DNA of 64,000 bases. Source: Arthrobacter sp. StoSoilB22. Its GTDB lineage: Bacteria > Actinomycetota > Actinomycetes > Actinomycetales > Micrococcaceae. Location of the stretch: contig NZ_AP024652.1 in assembly GCF_019977315.1 (NCBI RefSeq), forward strand, positions 4,030,001-4,094,000. The letters are read 5' to 3'. Below, piece after piece: positions 1 to 8,993 of the stretch. A model generated the notes under the pieces. The model was given only the letters and a program-made list of their open reading frames with translations. It was not told the DNA's origin and did no database searches. Within the stretch, counting starts at the first letter, position 1. The number at the start of each line of letters is the position of its first letter. Made by a program: the position numbers and the translations under genes.

Positions 1-36
1 CCACTCGAAACTCAAAAGCACCTCAGGAGCCACTAA

Positions 37-1572
37 ATGCCCAGCGCCAACAACACTTCCGCCAACAGTACGTCCCTGGGCCAGTACGAGGTCTGGTTCC
101 TCACCGGTAGCCAGCACCTCTACGGCGAGGACGTCCTCAAGCAGGTGGCAGCGCAGTCGCAGGAGATTGCCAACGCCCTCAACGCCAGCAGCGATGTTCC
201 CGTCAAGCTCGTGTGGAAGCCGGTCCTCACCGATTCCGATGCCATCCGCCGCACCGCATTGGAAGCCAACTCAGACGATTCCGTCATTGGCGTGACCGCC
301 TGGATGCACACGTTCAGCCCCGCCAAGATGTGGATCCAGGGCCTGGACCTGCTCCGCAAACCGCTGCTGCACCTGCACACCCAGGCCAACCGGGACCTTC
401 CGTGGGCTGACATCGATTTCGACTTCATGAACCTCAACCAGGCTGCCCACGGCGACCGCGAATTTGGGTACATCCAGTCGCGCCTCGGCGTGCCGCGGAA
501 GACCGTCGTCGGGCATGTCAGCAACCCTGAGGTGGCCCGCCAGGTGGGTGCGTGGCAGCGCGCCTCGGCCGGATGGGCCGCGATCCGCACGCTGAAACTG
601 ACCCGTTTTGGTGACAACATGCGTAACGTCGCCGTCACAGAAGGTGACAAGACAGAAGCCGAGCTTCGCTTCGGCGTCTCGGTCAACACCTGGTCCGTCA
701 ACGAGCTCGCTGACGCTGTCCACGCAACTGCAGAGTCCGACGTCGACGCCCTGGTTGCCGAGTATGAGCGACTTTACGAGGTGGCCGACGAACTAAAAAA
801 GGGCGCTGCCCGCCACGAATCGCTGCGCTACAGCGCCAAGATCGAGCTGGGTCTCCGCAGTTTCCTTGAAGCCAACGGATCGGCAGCGTTCACCACGTCC
901 TTCGAGGATTTGGGGGAACTGCGCCAACTCCCCGGTATGGCCGTCCAACGCCTCATGGCCGACGGCTACGGCTTCGGTGCCGAAGGTGACTGGAAGACCG
1001 CCATCCTGGTCCGCGCAGCCAAGGTGATGGGCGGCGACCTGCCCGGAGGCGCGTCGCTCATGGAGGACTACACCTACCACTTGCAGCCCGGCTCGGAGAA
1101 GATCCTGGGTGCCCACATGCTGGAAGTCTGCCCCTCGCTGACGGCCACCAAGCCGCGGGTGGAGATCCACCCGCTGGGAATTGGCGGCAAGGAAGACCCC
1201 GTCCGCATGGTGTTTGACACCGACGCCGGCCCCGGCATCGTCGTAGCGCTGTCCGATATGCGCGATCGGTTCCGCCTGGTGGCGAACGTGGTTGACGTCG
1301 TCGACCTTGACCAGCCGCTGCCCAACCTGCCCGTAGCCCGCGCGCTCTGGGAACCGAAGCCCAACTTCGCCACATCGGCCGCCGCGTGGCTCACCGCCGG
1401 CGCCGCGCACCACACGGTATTGTCCACACAGGTGGGCCTCGAAGTATTCGAGGACTTCGCCGACATCGCCAAAACCGAACTTCTCACCATTGATGAGGAC
1501 ACCACCATCAAACAGTTCAAGAAGGAACTCAACTGGAACGCCGCGTACTACAAGCTGGCCGGCGGCCTGTGA
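37..1572 (+). CDS. araA: L-arabinose isomerase
   Basis: Converts L-arabinose to L-ribulose in the cytoplasm, the first step of L-arabinose catabolism. The 511-residue length is normal for the family. The N-terminus carries the typical EVWFLTGSQHLYG stretch, and the four metal/catalytic residues of the family are visible: Glu316 (AEGDWK), Glu343 (MEDYTYH), His360 (GAHMLEV) and His459 (AAHHTV). A ribosome binding site CAGGAG (24-29) precedes the ATG. The stop overlaps the next gene by four bases, so the two are translationally coupled. The rest of the ara operon, if present, lies left of the window. A slightly Ser/Asn/Thr-rich 13-residue N-terminal extension is the only oddity. Confidence 0.97.
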   Translation: MPSANNTSANSTSLGQYEVWFLTGSQHLYGEDVLKQVAAQSQEIANALNASSDVPVKLVWKPVLTDSDAIRRTALEANSDDSVIGVTAWMHTFSPAKMWIQGLDLLRKPLLHLHTQANRDLPWADIDFDFMNLNQAAHGDREFGYIQSRLGVPRKTVVGHVSNPEVARQVGAWQRASAGWAAIRTLKLTRFGDNMRNVAVTEGDKTEAELRFGVSVNTWSVNELADAVHATAESDVDALVAEYERLYEVADELKKGAARHESLRYSAKIELGLRSFLEANGSAAFTTSFEDLGELRQLPGMAVQRLMADGYGFGAEGDWKTAILVRAAKVMGGDLPGGASLMEDYTYHLQPGSEKILGAHMLEVCPSLTATKPRVEIHPLGIGGKEDPVRMVFDTDAGPGIVVALSDMRDRFRLVANVVDVVDLDQPLPNLPVARALWEPKPNFATSAAAWLTAGAAHHTVLSTQVGLEVFEDFADIAKTELLTIDEDTTIKQFKKELNWNAAYYKLAGGL

Positions 1573-2465
1573 GCACTGAATTCACGCTGAGCGCTGGCGG
1601 TTACACGGCAGTTGTGACCGCCCGGGCGGCCGCACTGCGCGTTCTGCAGTTTCAGGGCAGGGACCTGGTTGTGCCGTTTCCGGAGGGCGGTCCGATCCCG
1701 GATTACCGCGGCATCATTGCTGCGCCGTGGCCCAACAGGATCGCCGACGGCAAATACACGTCCGACGGCGTCGATCACCAGTTGCCTGTCAACGAACCTG
1801 AGCGGGGCACTGCCCTGCACGGGCTGGCCTTCCCGCTCGATTGGACTCCGAAAGAGTCCGACGCCGGGTCGCTCACCTTGACATGCACTGTGGGTCCCAC
1901 CGCGGGCTACCCGTTCGTGCTGGAGCTGTCGGCTCGGTTCGTGCTGGACGCTGACGGATTGCACACCACGGTGACTGCCCGGAACGCCGCTGACATCGCA
2001 GCTCCCTACGGCGTGTGCCCGCACCCGTACCTGGTGGCCGGCTCGTCGCCCCTGGATGAGTGGGTGCTTGAGTTCGCTGCGGATTCATTCTTGGAAGTCA
2101 CCCCGGACAGGCTGCTGCCCGTTGAGGTGGTGGGCGTGGAGGGGCACGCTTTCGACTTCCGTTCCCCGCGCGCCATCGGCACCACCGAAATCGACCACGC
2201 CTTTACGGACATAACGTTCGACGGCGGGCTGGCGCGGCTGTCCGTCCGCGACCCGGCGGGCACCGGCGTCGGAATGTCCTGGGACGAAAGCTGCCCTTGG
2301 CTGCAGATCCATACGGCAGACAAGCCGGCACCGATCCCTGGGCGAATCGGCCTTGCCGTGGAGCCCATGACGTGTCCGCCGGATGCCTTCAACAGCGGAA
2401 CAGACCTGATCCGACTGGAACCCGGGGCCGAGCACACGGCGTCGTGGAGCATCTACACCCTGTAG
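1569..2465 (+). CDS. aldose 1-epimerase family protein
   Basis: Galactose-mutarotase-like protein of 298 residues, predicted to interconvert alpha and beta anomers of an aldose and so speed entry of sugar into the araA pathway. The NRIADGKYTSDG and GTALHGLAF stretches and the C-terminal CPPDAFNSG segment (family cysteine/proline motif followed by catalytic-region residues) match bacterial aldose epimerases. The GTG start lies inside the araA stop (GTGA overlap), which fixes the start and implies an operon. The exact sugar is inferred from the neighbour. The transcript ends in the strong nested hairpin just downstream. Confidence 0.85.
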   Translation: MSTEFTLSAGGYTAVVTARAAALRVLQFQGRDLVVPFPEGGPIPDYRGIIAAPWPNRIADGKYTSDGVDHQLPVNEPERGTALHGLAFPLDWTPKESDAGSLTLTCTVGPTAGYPFVLELSARFVLDADGLHTTVTARNAADIAAPYGVCPHPYLVAGSSPLDEWVLEFAADSFLEVTPDRLLPVEVVGVEGHAFDFRSPRAIGTTEIDHAFTDITFDGGLARLSVRDPAGTGVGMSWDESCPWLQIHTADKPAPIPGRIGLAVEPMTCPPDAFNSGTDLIRLEPGAEHTASWSIYTL

Positions 2466-2471
2466 CGCGTT

Positions 2472-2566
2472 CCTGCCCAGTTAGCCGAGGCAACGGGGGG
2501 CACAAGCCCGGCTTTCCGCGAAACTGCTCGCGGGAATCCGGGCTTTTCGGGGACTAACTGGGCAGG
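2472..2566. terminator. nested bidirectional terminator between convergent genes
   Basis: A 13-bp perfect inverted repeat (2472-2484 with 2554-2566) encloses a second stem (AAGCCCGG 2504-2511 with CCGGGCTT 2538-2545) and a third (CCGCG 2516-2520 with CGCGG 2529-2533). It fills the gap between the convergent epimerase and LacI-type genes, so it probably ends both transcripts. Confidence 0.8.
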
Positions 2567-2573
2567 AGCGCAG

Positions 2574-3584
2574 CTAAGCGCCGGCGGTGCTTTGGCGGAC
2601 CACCAGCTCGGGCGTGAACACCACCGCCCGGTGCTTGGCGCCGCCGCTCTCCTGTTCTTCCGCGAGCAGCTCGATCGCCGTGCGGCCCAGCGCTTCCGTG
2701 GGCTGGCGGATGGAGGACAACGGGACCACTGCGGAAATGGCGAAATCGATGTCGTCATAGCCAATGAGCGCGATGTCCTCGGGTATCCGGACGGTCCGCA
2801 GCATGGTCAACGACTGCATGACGCCGAGTGCCAGGAGGTCGTTGGAGCAGAACACGGCTTCGGGACGCTTTTCCGGCGAGCGCTCCACCAGGCTATTGCC
2901 TACTTGTCGGCCCGCAAGAACGGTCTGTCCGGCGGAGTCGAGCACTTCAATGCTGGCATCCGCCACTTCGCTGACGGCACGCTGCGCGCCCTTGAGTCGG
3001 CTGGCCACCTGTCGTATGGACGGCGTACCAACAAAAGCTAAACGACGGCGGCCCTGGTCCAGCAGGTGCTTGGCGGCCAAGTAGCCACCTTCTTGGTCAT
3101 CCACGGAGACCGAGCTGCAGCGATCGGTGTCCGCGAGTTCGTCCACCAGAACAGTGGGCACGCCGCGTTCGCGGAGGGTATCGATCCGCTCCCCCACATC
3201 TCCTACCGGAGAAATCAGCAGGCCTTGGACGCGTTGCTCTTGGAAAAGGTCCATGTAGTGCGCTTCGCGGGAGGAGTCCTGACCGCTGTCCCCCACCAGC
3301 ACTACGCTGCCCAGGGCCGCCGCAGCATCTTCCGCCGCGCGAGCCACTGAGGAGAAGAAGGGGTTTCCAACGTCCAACACGATCAGGCCAATGGTGCGGC
3401 TTTGGCCGGCGCGGAGCTGACGGGCGGCGTCGTTGCGGACGAAGCCGAGTTCAGCAATGGATTTGAGGACACGTTCCTTGGTCCTCTGCGAAACCCTGTC
3501 CGGATAGTTCAGCACATTGGAAACAGTTCCCACTGCTACCTGGGCGTGAGTGGCAACGTCTTTGATGCTGGCTGTCTGGGACAT
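2574..3584 (-). CDS. LacI-family transcriptional regulator, probable rhamnose-operon repressor
   Basis: A 336-residue LacI/PurR-type regulator: N-terminal helix-turn-helix (SIKDVATHAQVAVGTVSNVLN, residues 5-25) and hinge, then a periplasmic-binding-protein-like effector domain (TIGLIVLDVGNPFFSSVARA, DDIALIGYDDIDFA). The ATG at 3584 is preferred over an upstream in-frame codon because the HTH then begins at the usual distance and a GGAG/GGAAAG element precedes it. It is divergent from rhaM, and the 30-bp symmetrical element in the intergenic region is the obvious binding site. Control of the rhamnose genes by rhamnose or a pathway intermediate is inferred from position; it might also sense arabinose. 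Confidence 0.9.
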   Translation of the reverse strand: MSQTASIKDVATHAQVAVGTVSNVLNYPDRVSQRTKERVLKSIAELGFVRNDAARQLRAGQSRTIGLIVLDVGNPFFSSVARAAEDAAAALGSVVLVGDSGQDSSREAHYMDLFQEQRVQGLLISPVGDVGERIDTLRERGVPTVLVDELADTDRCSSVSVDDQEGGYLAAKHLLDQGRRRLAFVGTPSIRQVASRLKGAQRAVSEVADASIEVLDSAGQTVLAGRQVGNSLVERSPEKRPEAVFCSNDLLALGVMQSLTMLRTVRIPEDIALIGYDDIDFAISAVVPLSSIRQPTEALGRTAIELLAEEQESGGAKHRAVVFTPELVVRQSTAGA

Positions 3585-3628
3585 GCTTTCCGATCTCCGC
3601 TGGCTGACGTCAATGTGTTGGAAACGTC

Positions 3629-3658
3629 TTGACACCCTCCCGTTTACGAGGGTAATTT
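3629..3658 (+). promoter_or_regulatory. rha operon promoter
   Basis: A perfect -35 TTGACA (3629-3634) and a TAATTT -10 (3653-3658) are separated by 18 bp, pointing toward rhaM. Transcription would start inside the symmetrical element at 3656-3685, a layout that fits repression by the LacI-type protein. Confidence 0.7.
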
Positions 3659-3685
3659 GAATCGTAACAAATGAAACGATTCAAA
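3656..3685. promoter_or_regulatory. LacI-type operator between the regulator and rhaM
   Basis: TTTGAATCGT (3656-3665) and ACGATTCAAA (3676-3685) form a perfect 10-bp inverted repeat around a 10-bp centre. It can also be read as two half-overlapping LacI-type sites, each centred on a CG (3663-3664 and 3677-3678), for example TGAAACGATTCA. It lies on the transcription start of the rha promoter. Confidence 0.75.
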
Positions 3686-3710
3686 GACGAGTAACCCTGG
3701 AGATCCGCAC

Positions 3711-4115
3711 ATGAGGGTTTGTTTCCGCTCTTCAGTCCAGCCGGAACTGATGGCCGAGTACAAGCAGCGCCACGCCGCCGTATGGCCGGAGATGCTGTCC
3801 GCACTGAAAAACGCAGGGTGGAACAACTACTCCCTGTTCCTCGCTCCCGATGGCCAACTGATCGGCTACCTGGAATGCGAGGACTACGCAGAAGCGCAGG
3901 CCCGCATGGCAATCACTGAGGTTAACGCCCGCTGGCAGGCCGAGATGGCAACCTTGTTCGCCAACAGTGACCTCCCTCCAGACCAGGGCTTCGAAATCGT
4001 CGAGGAAGTTTTCAACCTTGAGGATCAGCTCGCCGCAGCAGGCGTCACAGATGCCGCCGACCCCACACACATCAACAAGCACGCCGCCCACGAATACCAA
4101 AAGGAACAAGCATGA
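3711..4115 (+). CDS. rhaM: L-rhamnose mutarotase
   Basis: Interconverts the anomers of L-rhamnose so that the isomerase receives its preferred form. The protein has 134 residues, slightly longer than the usual ~104, with the extra length in a C-terminal tail after residue ~105. The RhaM core is clear: YKQRHAAVWPEM with its active-site His, GWNNYSLFL and GYLECED. The start ATG has GGAGA (3699-3703) upstream. The gene is first in the rha operon and its stop overlaps the rhaI ATG (ATGA). Confidence 0.93.
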   Translation: MRVCFRSSVQPELMAEYKQRHAAVWPEMLSALKNAGWNNYSLFLAPDGQLIGYLECEDYAEAQARMAITEVNARWQAEMATLFANSDLPPDQGFEIVEEVFNLEDQLAAAGVTDAADPTHINKHAAHEYQKEQA

Positions 4116-5278
4116 ACACCACAGAATCGGCCCTGGGCCGTCTAGGGGAACTGGCCATTGAAGTGCCGTCCTGGGCCTACGGAAATTCCGGGACCCGGTT
4201 CAAGGTCTTCGGCACCCCCGGTACTCCACGCACCGTTCAGGAAAAGATCGCCGACGCTGCGAAGGTGCACGAGCTCACGGGGCTGGCACCTACTGTGGCA
4301 TTGCACATCCCGTGGGACAAGGTGGATGACTACGCAGCGCTGCGCGAATACGCCGCAGGTTTGGGCGTTGGACTGGGCACCATCAACTCCAACACTTTCC
4401 AGGATGACGAGTACAAGTTCGGCTCCCTGACTTCTTCCAACGAGTCCGTCCGCCGCCGTGCGATCGATCATCATTTGGAATGCATCGAGATCATGCACGC
4501 TACCGGGTCCAGGGACCTGAAGATCTGGCTGGCGGACGGCACCAACTACCCGGGCCAGGATGACATCCGCGGCCGCCAGGACCGCCTGGCCGAGTCCCTG
4601 CAGGAGATCTACGCGGGCCTCGGTGACGAGCAGCGCCTGGTGTTGGAGTACAAGTTCTTCGAGCCGGCTTTCTATCACACCGATGTTCCGGACTGGGGAA
4701 CCTCCTACGCGCAGACCCTTGCCCTGGGCGAGAAGGCTTTCGTCTGCCTGGACACCGGCCACCACGCCCCGGGTACCAACATCGAGTTCATCGTCATGCA
4801 GCTCCTGCGCCTGGGCAAGCTGGGTTCCTTCGACTTCAACTCCCGTTTCTACGCCGACGATGACCTGATTGTTGGCGCGGCTGATCCTTTCCAACTGTTC
4901 CGCATCATGCACGAGGTCATCCGCGGTGGCGGCTTCGGCAAGGACTCCGGTGTCGCGCTGATGCTGGACCAGTGCCACAACCTCGAAGAGAAGATCCCGG
5001 GCCAGATCCGCTCGGTCCTGAACGTCCAGGAAATGACCGCCCGCGCCCTGCTCGTGGACACCGCAGCACTCTCCGAAGCGCAGCGTGCCGGTGATGTCCT
5101 GGCCGCCAACGGCATCTTCAACGATGCCTTCTACACCGACGTCCGCCCGGTCCTGGCTGAGTGGCGCGAATCCCGCGGCCTGCCCGCCGACCCGATGGCC
5201 GCTTACAAGGCCAGCGGATACCAGAAGAAGATCAACGAGGACCGCGCAGGCGGCCAGCAAGCCGGATGGGGCGCATAA
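4112..5278 (+). CDS. rhaI: L-rhamnose isomerase, RhaI type
   Basis: Metal-dependent isomerase converting L-rhamnose to L-rhamnulose. At 388 residues it belongs to the TIM-barrel RhaI group known from Pseudomonas and actinobacteria, not the longer enteric RhaA group. Family segments include the acidic VLEYKFFEPAFYHTDV region, FVCLDTGHHAPGTNIE and LMLDQCHNLEEKIPGQI, which carry the metal ligands. A good AAGGA site (4101-4105) precedes the ATG, which overlaps the rhaM stop. rhaEW follows after two bases, so the four rha genes form one tight operon. Confidence 0.94.
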   Translation: MNTTESALGRLGELAIEVPSWAYGNSGTRFKVFGTPGTPRTVQEKIADAAKVHELTGLAPTVALHIPWDKVDDYAALREYAAGLGVGLGTINSNTFQDDEYKFGSLTSSNESVRRRAIDHHLECIEIMHATGSRDLKIWLADGTNYPGQDDIRGRQDRLAESLQEIYAGLGDEQRLVLEYKFFEPAFYHTDVPDWGTSYAQTLALGEKAFVCLDTGHHAPGTNIEFIVMQLLRLGKLGSFDFNSRFYADDDLIVGAADPFQLFRIMHEVIRGGGFGKDSGVALMLDQCHNLEEKIPGQIRSVLNVQEMTARALLVDTAALSEAQRAGDVLAANGIFNDAFYTDVRPVLAEWRESRGLPADPMAAYKASGYQKKINEDRAGGQQAGWGA

Positions 5279-5280
5279 GC

Positions 5281-7317
5281 ATGACCAGCAAGACTGTTGA
5301 AGAGCTGATTTCCCGTTCCAACCGCCTCGGCGCGGACAAGCGGAACACCAACTTCGCCGGCGGCAACACCTCCGCCAAGGGCACCGAGAAGGACCCTGTC
5401 ACTGGCCAGGACGTTGAGCTCCTGTGGGTCAAGGGCTCCGGCGGCGACCTCGGCACCCTGAAGGCCGAGAACCTTGCAGTACTCCGGCTGGACCGCCTGC
5501 AGGCACTCAAGTCTGTTTACCCCGGCGTCGAGCGAGAAGACGAAATGGTGGCCGCCTTTGATTACTGCCTGCACGGAAAGGGCGGCGCCGCGCCGTCGAT
5601 CGACACCGCCATGCATGGCCTGGTTGATGCTGCCCATGTTGACCATCTGCACCCGGACTCGGGCATCGCGATCGCTACCGCGGTTGACGGCGAGGCACTG
5701 ACCTCCAAGGTCTTCGGCGACAAAGTGGTGTGGGTTCCGTGGCGTCGGCCCGGTTTCCAACTGGGCCTGGACATCGCGGCGATCAAGGATGCCAACCCGC
5801 AGGCCATCGGCACCATCCTGGGCGGCCACGGCATCACCGCGTGGGGTGCCACCAGCGAAGAAGCCGAGGCCAACTCGCTGTGGATCATTGACCAGGCCGA
5901 GAACTACATCAAGGACAACGGCAAGACGGAGCCCTTCGGCGCCCAGCTTCCCGGCTACGGCGCCCTCCCAGAGGCTGAGCGCCGTGCCAAGGCAGCTGCC
6001 CTCGCTCCGGTGATCCGCGGCCTGGCTTCCACGGACAAACCGCAGCTGGGGCACTTCAGCGATGACGCCGTCGTGCTTGAATTCCTTGAGTCCGCAGAGC
6101 ACCCGCGCCTCGGCGCGCTGGGCACCTCCTGCCCGGACCACTTCCTACGCACCAAGGTCAAACCGCTGGTCCTGGACCTGCCGGCCGACGCCACCATCGA
6201 GGAGTCAACCAACCGCCTCAAGGAACTGCACGCCGCGTACCGCGAGGACTACCAGGCGTACTACGACCGTCATGCAGACGAAAACAGCCCGGCCCTCCGC
6301 GGTGCGGACCCGGCAATCGTGCTGATCCCCGGCGTGGGCATGTACTCCTTCGGCAAGGACAAGCAGACCGCACGCGTGGCCGGCGAGTTCTACATCAACG
6401 CCATCAACGTGATGCGCGGCGCCGAGGCCATCTCCACCTACGCCCCGATCGAGGAATCCGAGAAATTCCGCATCGAGTACTGGGCGCTGGAAGAAGCCAA
6501 GCTCGCCCGCATGCCCAAGCCCAAGTCCCACGCCACCCGCATCGCGCTGGTGACCGGTGCGGCGTCGGGCATTGGCAAGGCGATCGCCACCCGTTTGGCG
6601 TCCGACGGCGCGTGCGTGGTCATTGCCGACCTGAACCTTGAGAACGCGCAAAAGGTCGCCGAGGAACTGGGCGGTTCCGACGTCGCCATCGGCGTCCAGG
6701 CCGACGTGACCGACGAAGCCCAGATCGCTACTGCCATCCAGGAAGCCGTGCTCGCGTTCGGCGGGCTCGACCTGGTGGTCAACAACGCCGGCCTGTCCAT
6801 CTCCAAACCGCTGCTGGAGACCACCGAGAAGGACTGGGACCTCCAGCACAACGTCATGGCCAAGGGCTCGTTCCTGGTGTCCAAGGCCGCGGCCAAGGTC
6901 ATGATCGATCAGGGCCTGGGCGGGGACATCATCTACATCTCCTCCAAGAACTCCGTGTTCGCCGGCCCCAACAACATCGCCTACTCGGCCACCAAGGCAG
7001 ACCAGGCCCACCAGGTCCGTCTCCTTGCCGCTGAATTGGGCGAGTACGGTGTCCGCGTCAACGGCATCAACCCCGACGGCGTGGTCCGCGGCTCCGGTAT
7101 CTTCGCCGGCGGCTGGGGCGCCAAGCGAGCCGCCGTGTATGGCGTGGACGAGCAGGAACTGGGCAAGTACTACGCCCAGCGCACGCTCCTCAAGCGCGAA
7201 GTCCTTCCCGAACACGTGGCCAACGCCGCGTCCGTGCTCACCAGCAACGAGCTCTCCCACACCACCGGCCTCCACATCCCCGTGGACGCCGGCGTGGCAG
7301 CCGCCTTCCTCCGCTAG
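5281..7317 (+). CDS. rhaEW: bifunctional rhamnulose-1-phosphate aldolase / short-chain dehydrogenase
   Basis: A 678-residue fusion. The N-terminal class II aldolase/adducin-type domain (roughly 1-400, with NFAGGNTSAKG and HLHPDSGIA) should split L-rhamnulose-1-phosphate into dihydroxyacetone phosphate and L-lactaldehyde. The C-terminal short-chain dehydrogenase (from about 418) has the NAD-binding TGAASGIG motif (425-432), NNAG, and the catalytic YSATK (568-572), and is expected to oxidise lactaldehyde. The ATG at 5281, two bases after the rhaI stop, is chosen over an upstream in-frame codon inside rhaI. This fusion is known from RhaEW systems of actinobacteria, bacilli and alphaproteobacteria. 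Confidence 0.93.
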   Translation: MTSKTVEELISRSNRLGADKRNTNFAGGNTSAKGTEKDPVTGQDVELLWVKGSGGDLGTLKAENLAVLRLDRLQALKSVYPGVEREDEMVAAFDYCLHGKGGAAPSIDTAMHGLVDAAHVDHLHPDSGIAIATAVDGEALTSKVFGDKVVWVPWRRPGFQLGLDIAAIKDANPQAIGTILGGHGITAWGATSEEAEANSLWIIDQAENYIKDNGKTEPFGAQLPGYGALPEAERRAKAAALAPVIRGLASTDKPQLGHFSDDAVVLEFLESAEHPRLGALGTSCPDHFLRTKVKPLVLDLPADATIEESTNRLKELHAAYREDYQAYYDRHADENSPALRGADPAIVLIPGVGMYSFGKDKQTARVAGEFYINAINVMRGAEAISTYAPIEESEKFRIEYWALEEAKLARMPKPKSHATRIALVTGAASGIGKAIATRLASDGACVVIADLNLENAQKVAEELGGSDVAIGVQADVTDEAQIATAIQEAVLAFGGLDLVVNNAGLSISKPLLETTEKDWDLQHNVMAKGSFLVSKAAAKVMIDQGLGGDIIYISSKNSVFAGPNNIAYSATKADQAHQVRLLAAELGEYGVRVNGINPDGVVRGSGIFAGGWGAKRAAVYGVDEQELGKYYAQRTLLKREVLPEHVANAASVLTSNELSHTTGLHIPVDAGVAAAFLR

Positions 7318-7325
7318 GACCAACA

Positions 7326-8837
7326 GTGACCCACGGAACCACCGTGAACACCGCCCCGGCACACGCCGGGGCGGTGTCCGCTCCCGCAGCCCCCAACGCA
7401 GTGTTCGCAGCAATAGATATCGGCGCCTCCTCCGGCCGCGTCATGCTCGGCCGCGTCTCTCCCTCCACAGGCGTCTCCCTCGAGACCATCCACCGCTTCC
7501 CCAACGGCGTCATAGAGCTCGACGGCGGCCTCCACTGGGACTTCGATGCCCTCTTCGCAGAGGTACTCAAGGGACTGACGGCCGCCGCTTCCGTTGCGGC
7601 CACGAACGGCGAGCGCATCGTCAGCATCGGCATCGACACTTGGGCTGTGGACTACGGATTGGTGAACGATGCCGGCGAACTCACCTCGGTTCCGTTCAGC
7701 TACCGGGACGAGCGCAGCCGGGCCACGGCGCAGCGGGTGCATGCAGCCGTTCCGCCGGAAAAGCTGTACGCCACCACCGGCTTGCAATATCTGCAGTTCA
7801 ACACGATCTACCAGCTCGCTGCCGAACCGCATTTGGAAGGGCTGCAGGCTCTGCTGATCCCGGACCTGATCGCTTTCCTGCTGACGGGTAAGCGCAGGAC
7901 CGAGGCCACCAACGCGTCCACCACGGGACTCTTCGATGCCGTGAAAGGTGAGTGGGCAACAGAATTCCTGGACGCGCTGGGCCTGCCCCGGAACGTCTTC
8001 CCTCCACTGGTCCAGCCCGGAGAAACTGTGGGCACACTGCTCCCGGGGATCCTGGAGCGGACCGGCCTGCCCGCTGAGACCACAGTGGTGGCTGTCGGCT
8101 CGCACGACACAGCCTCGGCCGTCGCAGCCGTTCCCGCCCGGGAACAGGACTTCGCTTACATCTCCTCCGGCACATGGTCGCTGGTAGGAGTGGAACTGGA
8201 CAAGCCTGTGCTGACTGAAACAAGCCGCAAGGCCAACTTCACCAACGAACGCGGCGTGGACGGCACCATCCGGTACCTGCGAAACGTAGGCGGCCTGTGG
8301 CTGCTCAGCGAATGTCAGAGGGCTTGGGCTGCGCAGGGGTTCAGCCAATCACTGCCGGCATTGTTGGACTCAGCTGCGGCGCTGCCTGAGGGCGGCCCAC
8401 AGATCAACGCCGACGACCCCGCCTTCACCGCCCCGGACAACATGCCGGACCGCATCCGCGCAGCCGTGCGCAACACGGGTGCCGTGCTCGCAGACCGTCC
8501 TGCCGCCGTCGTGCGTTGCATCATGGACAGCCTCGCGGCCGGCTACGCTCGCACACTGGCCGACGCCGAACGGCTCACCGGCCGCAGCGTGGACGTGGTG
8601 CACATTGTGGGCGGCGGTTCGCAGAACCGGCTTCTGTGCCAGCTCACCGCGAATGCCACCGGAAAGCCTGTGGTTTCAGGACCTGTGGAAGCCACCGCGC
8701 TGGGCAACGTGCTGGTGCAGGCACGCGCCGCTGAAGTGGTGGCCGGCGGCCTGGCTGAGCTGCGTGGGCTGGTTGCCGCCGGAACGGAGCTGGCGCGCTA
8801 CGAGCCGGCCCCTGAGGTCAGCGGCGTGGCCTTCTGA
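7326..8837 (+). CDS. rhaB: rhamnulokinase
   Basis: FGGY-family sugar kinase of 503 residues that phosphorylates L-rhamnulose at O-1 before cleavage by RhaEW. The N-terminal phosphate-binding AIDIGASSGRVMLG, the middle VAVGSHDTASAV and the C-terminal adenosine-binding HIVGGGSQNRLLCQ are typical of RhaB. The GTG at 7326 has AGGA six bases upstream, overlapping the rhaEW stop; a second GTG at 7344 is possible. The first ~20 residues are Ala/Pro-rich and lie before the conserved domain. It is the last gene of the operon, followed by a strong terminator. Confidence 0.93.
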   Translation: MTHGTTVNTAPAHAGAVSAPAAPNAVFAAIDIGASSGRVMLGRVSPSTGVSLETIHRFPNGVIELDGGLHWDFDALFAEVLKGLTAAASVAATNGERIVSIGIDTWAVDYGLVNDAGELTSVPFSYRDERSRATAQRVHAAVPPEKLYATTGLQYLQFNTIYQLAAEPHLEGLQALLIPDLIAFLLTGKRRTEATNASTTGLFDAVKGEWATEFLDALGLPRNVFPPLVQPGETVGTLLPGILERTGLPAETTVVAVGSHDTASAVAAVPAREQDFAYISSGTWSLVGVELDKPVLTETSRKANFTNERGVDGTIRYLRNVGGLWLLSECQRAWAAQGFSQSLPALLDSAAALPEGGPQINADDPAFTAPDNMPDRIRAAVRNTGAVLADRPAAVVRCIMDSLAAGYARTLADAERLTGRSVDVVHIVGGGSQNRLLCQLTANATGKPVVSGPVEATALGNVLVQARAAEVVAGGLAELRGLVAAGTELARYEPAPEVSGVAF

Positions 8838-8852
8838 CCCTCATTGGCAAGA

Positions 8853-8896
8853 GGATGGCCGCGAAACAACCCGCAGGGGTTGCTTTGCGGCCATCC
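8853..8896 (+). terminator. rha operon terminator
   Basis: A 20-bp nearly perfect stem (8853-8872 with 8877-8896; perfect outer 10 bp GGATGGCCGC/GCGGCCATCC) with a GCAG loop begins 15 bases after the rhaB stop. Confidence 0.8.
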
Positions 8897-8977
8897 ATCG
8901 TTCAATCAAGGTCAGGAAGCCACACCGCCATCGGCCGAACGTCTGGTACGTCACAGCGCCGGATGAGGGTGCCGCGC

Positions 8978-8993
8978 TAAACTGATCGCATTA
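8978..8993 (+). promoter_or_regulatory. panD -10 element, near-leaderless start
   Basis: TAAACT (8978-8983) lies nine bases before the panD ATG and no Shine-Dalgarno is present, so the transcript would begin at or within a few bases of the start codon. Confidence 0.5.

Noticed and set aside
6205..7413. 402-codon open frame antisense to rhaEW (and similar long antisense frames at 4142-5260, 17550-18683, 32424-33878)
   Set aside because: Long open frames opposite real genes are expected in high-G+C DNA. Their translations are Val/Gly/Arg/His-rich without family motifs, while the genes on the other strand have clear catalytic motifs.
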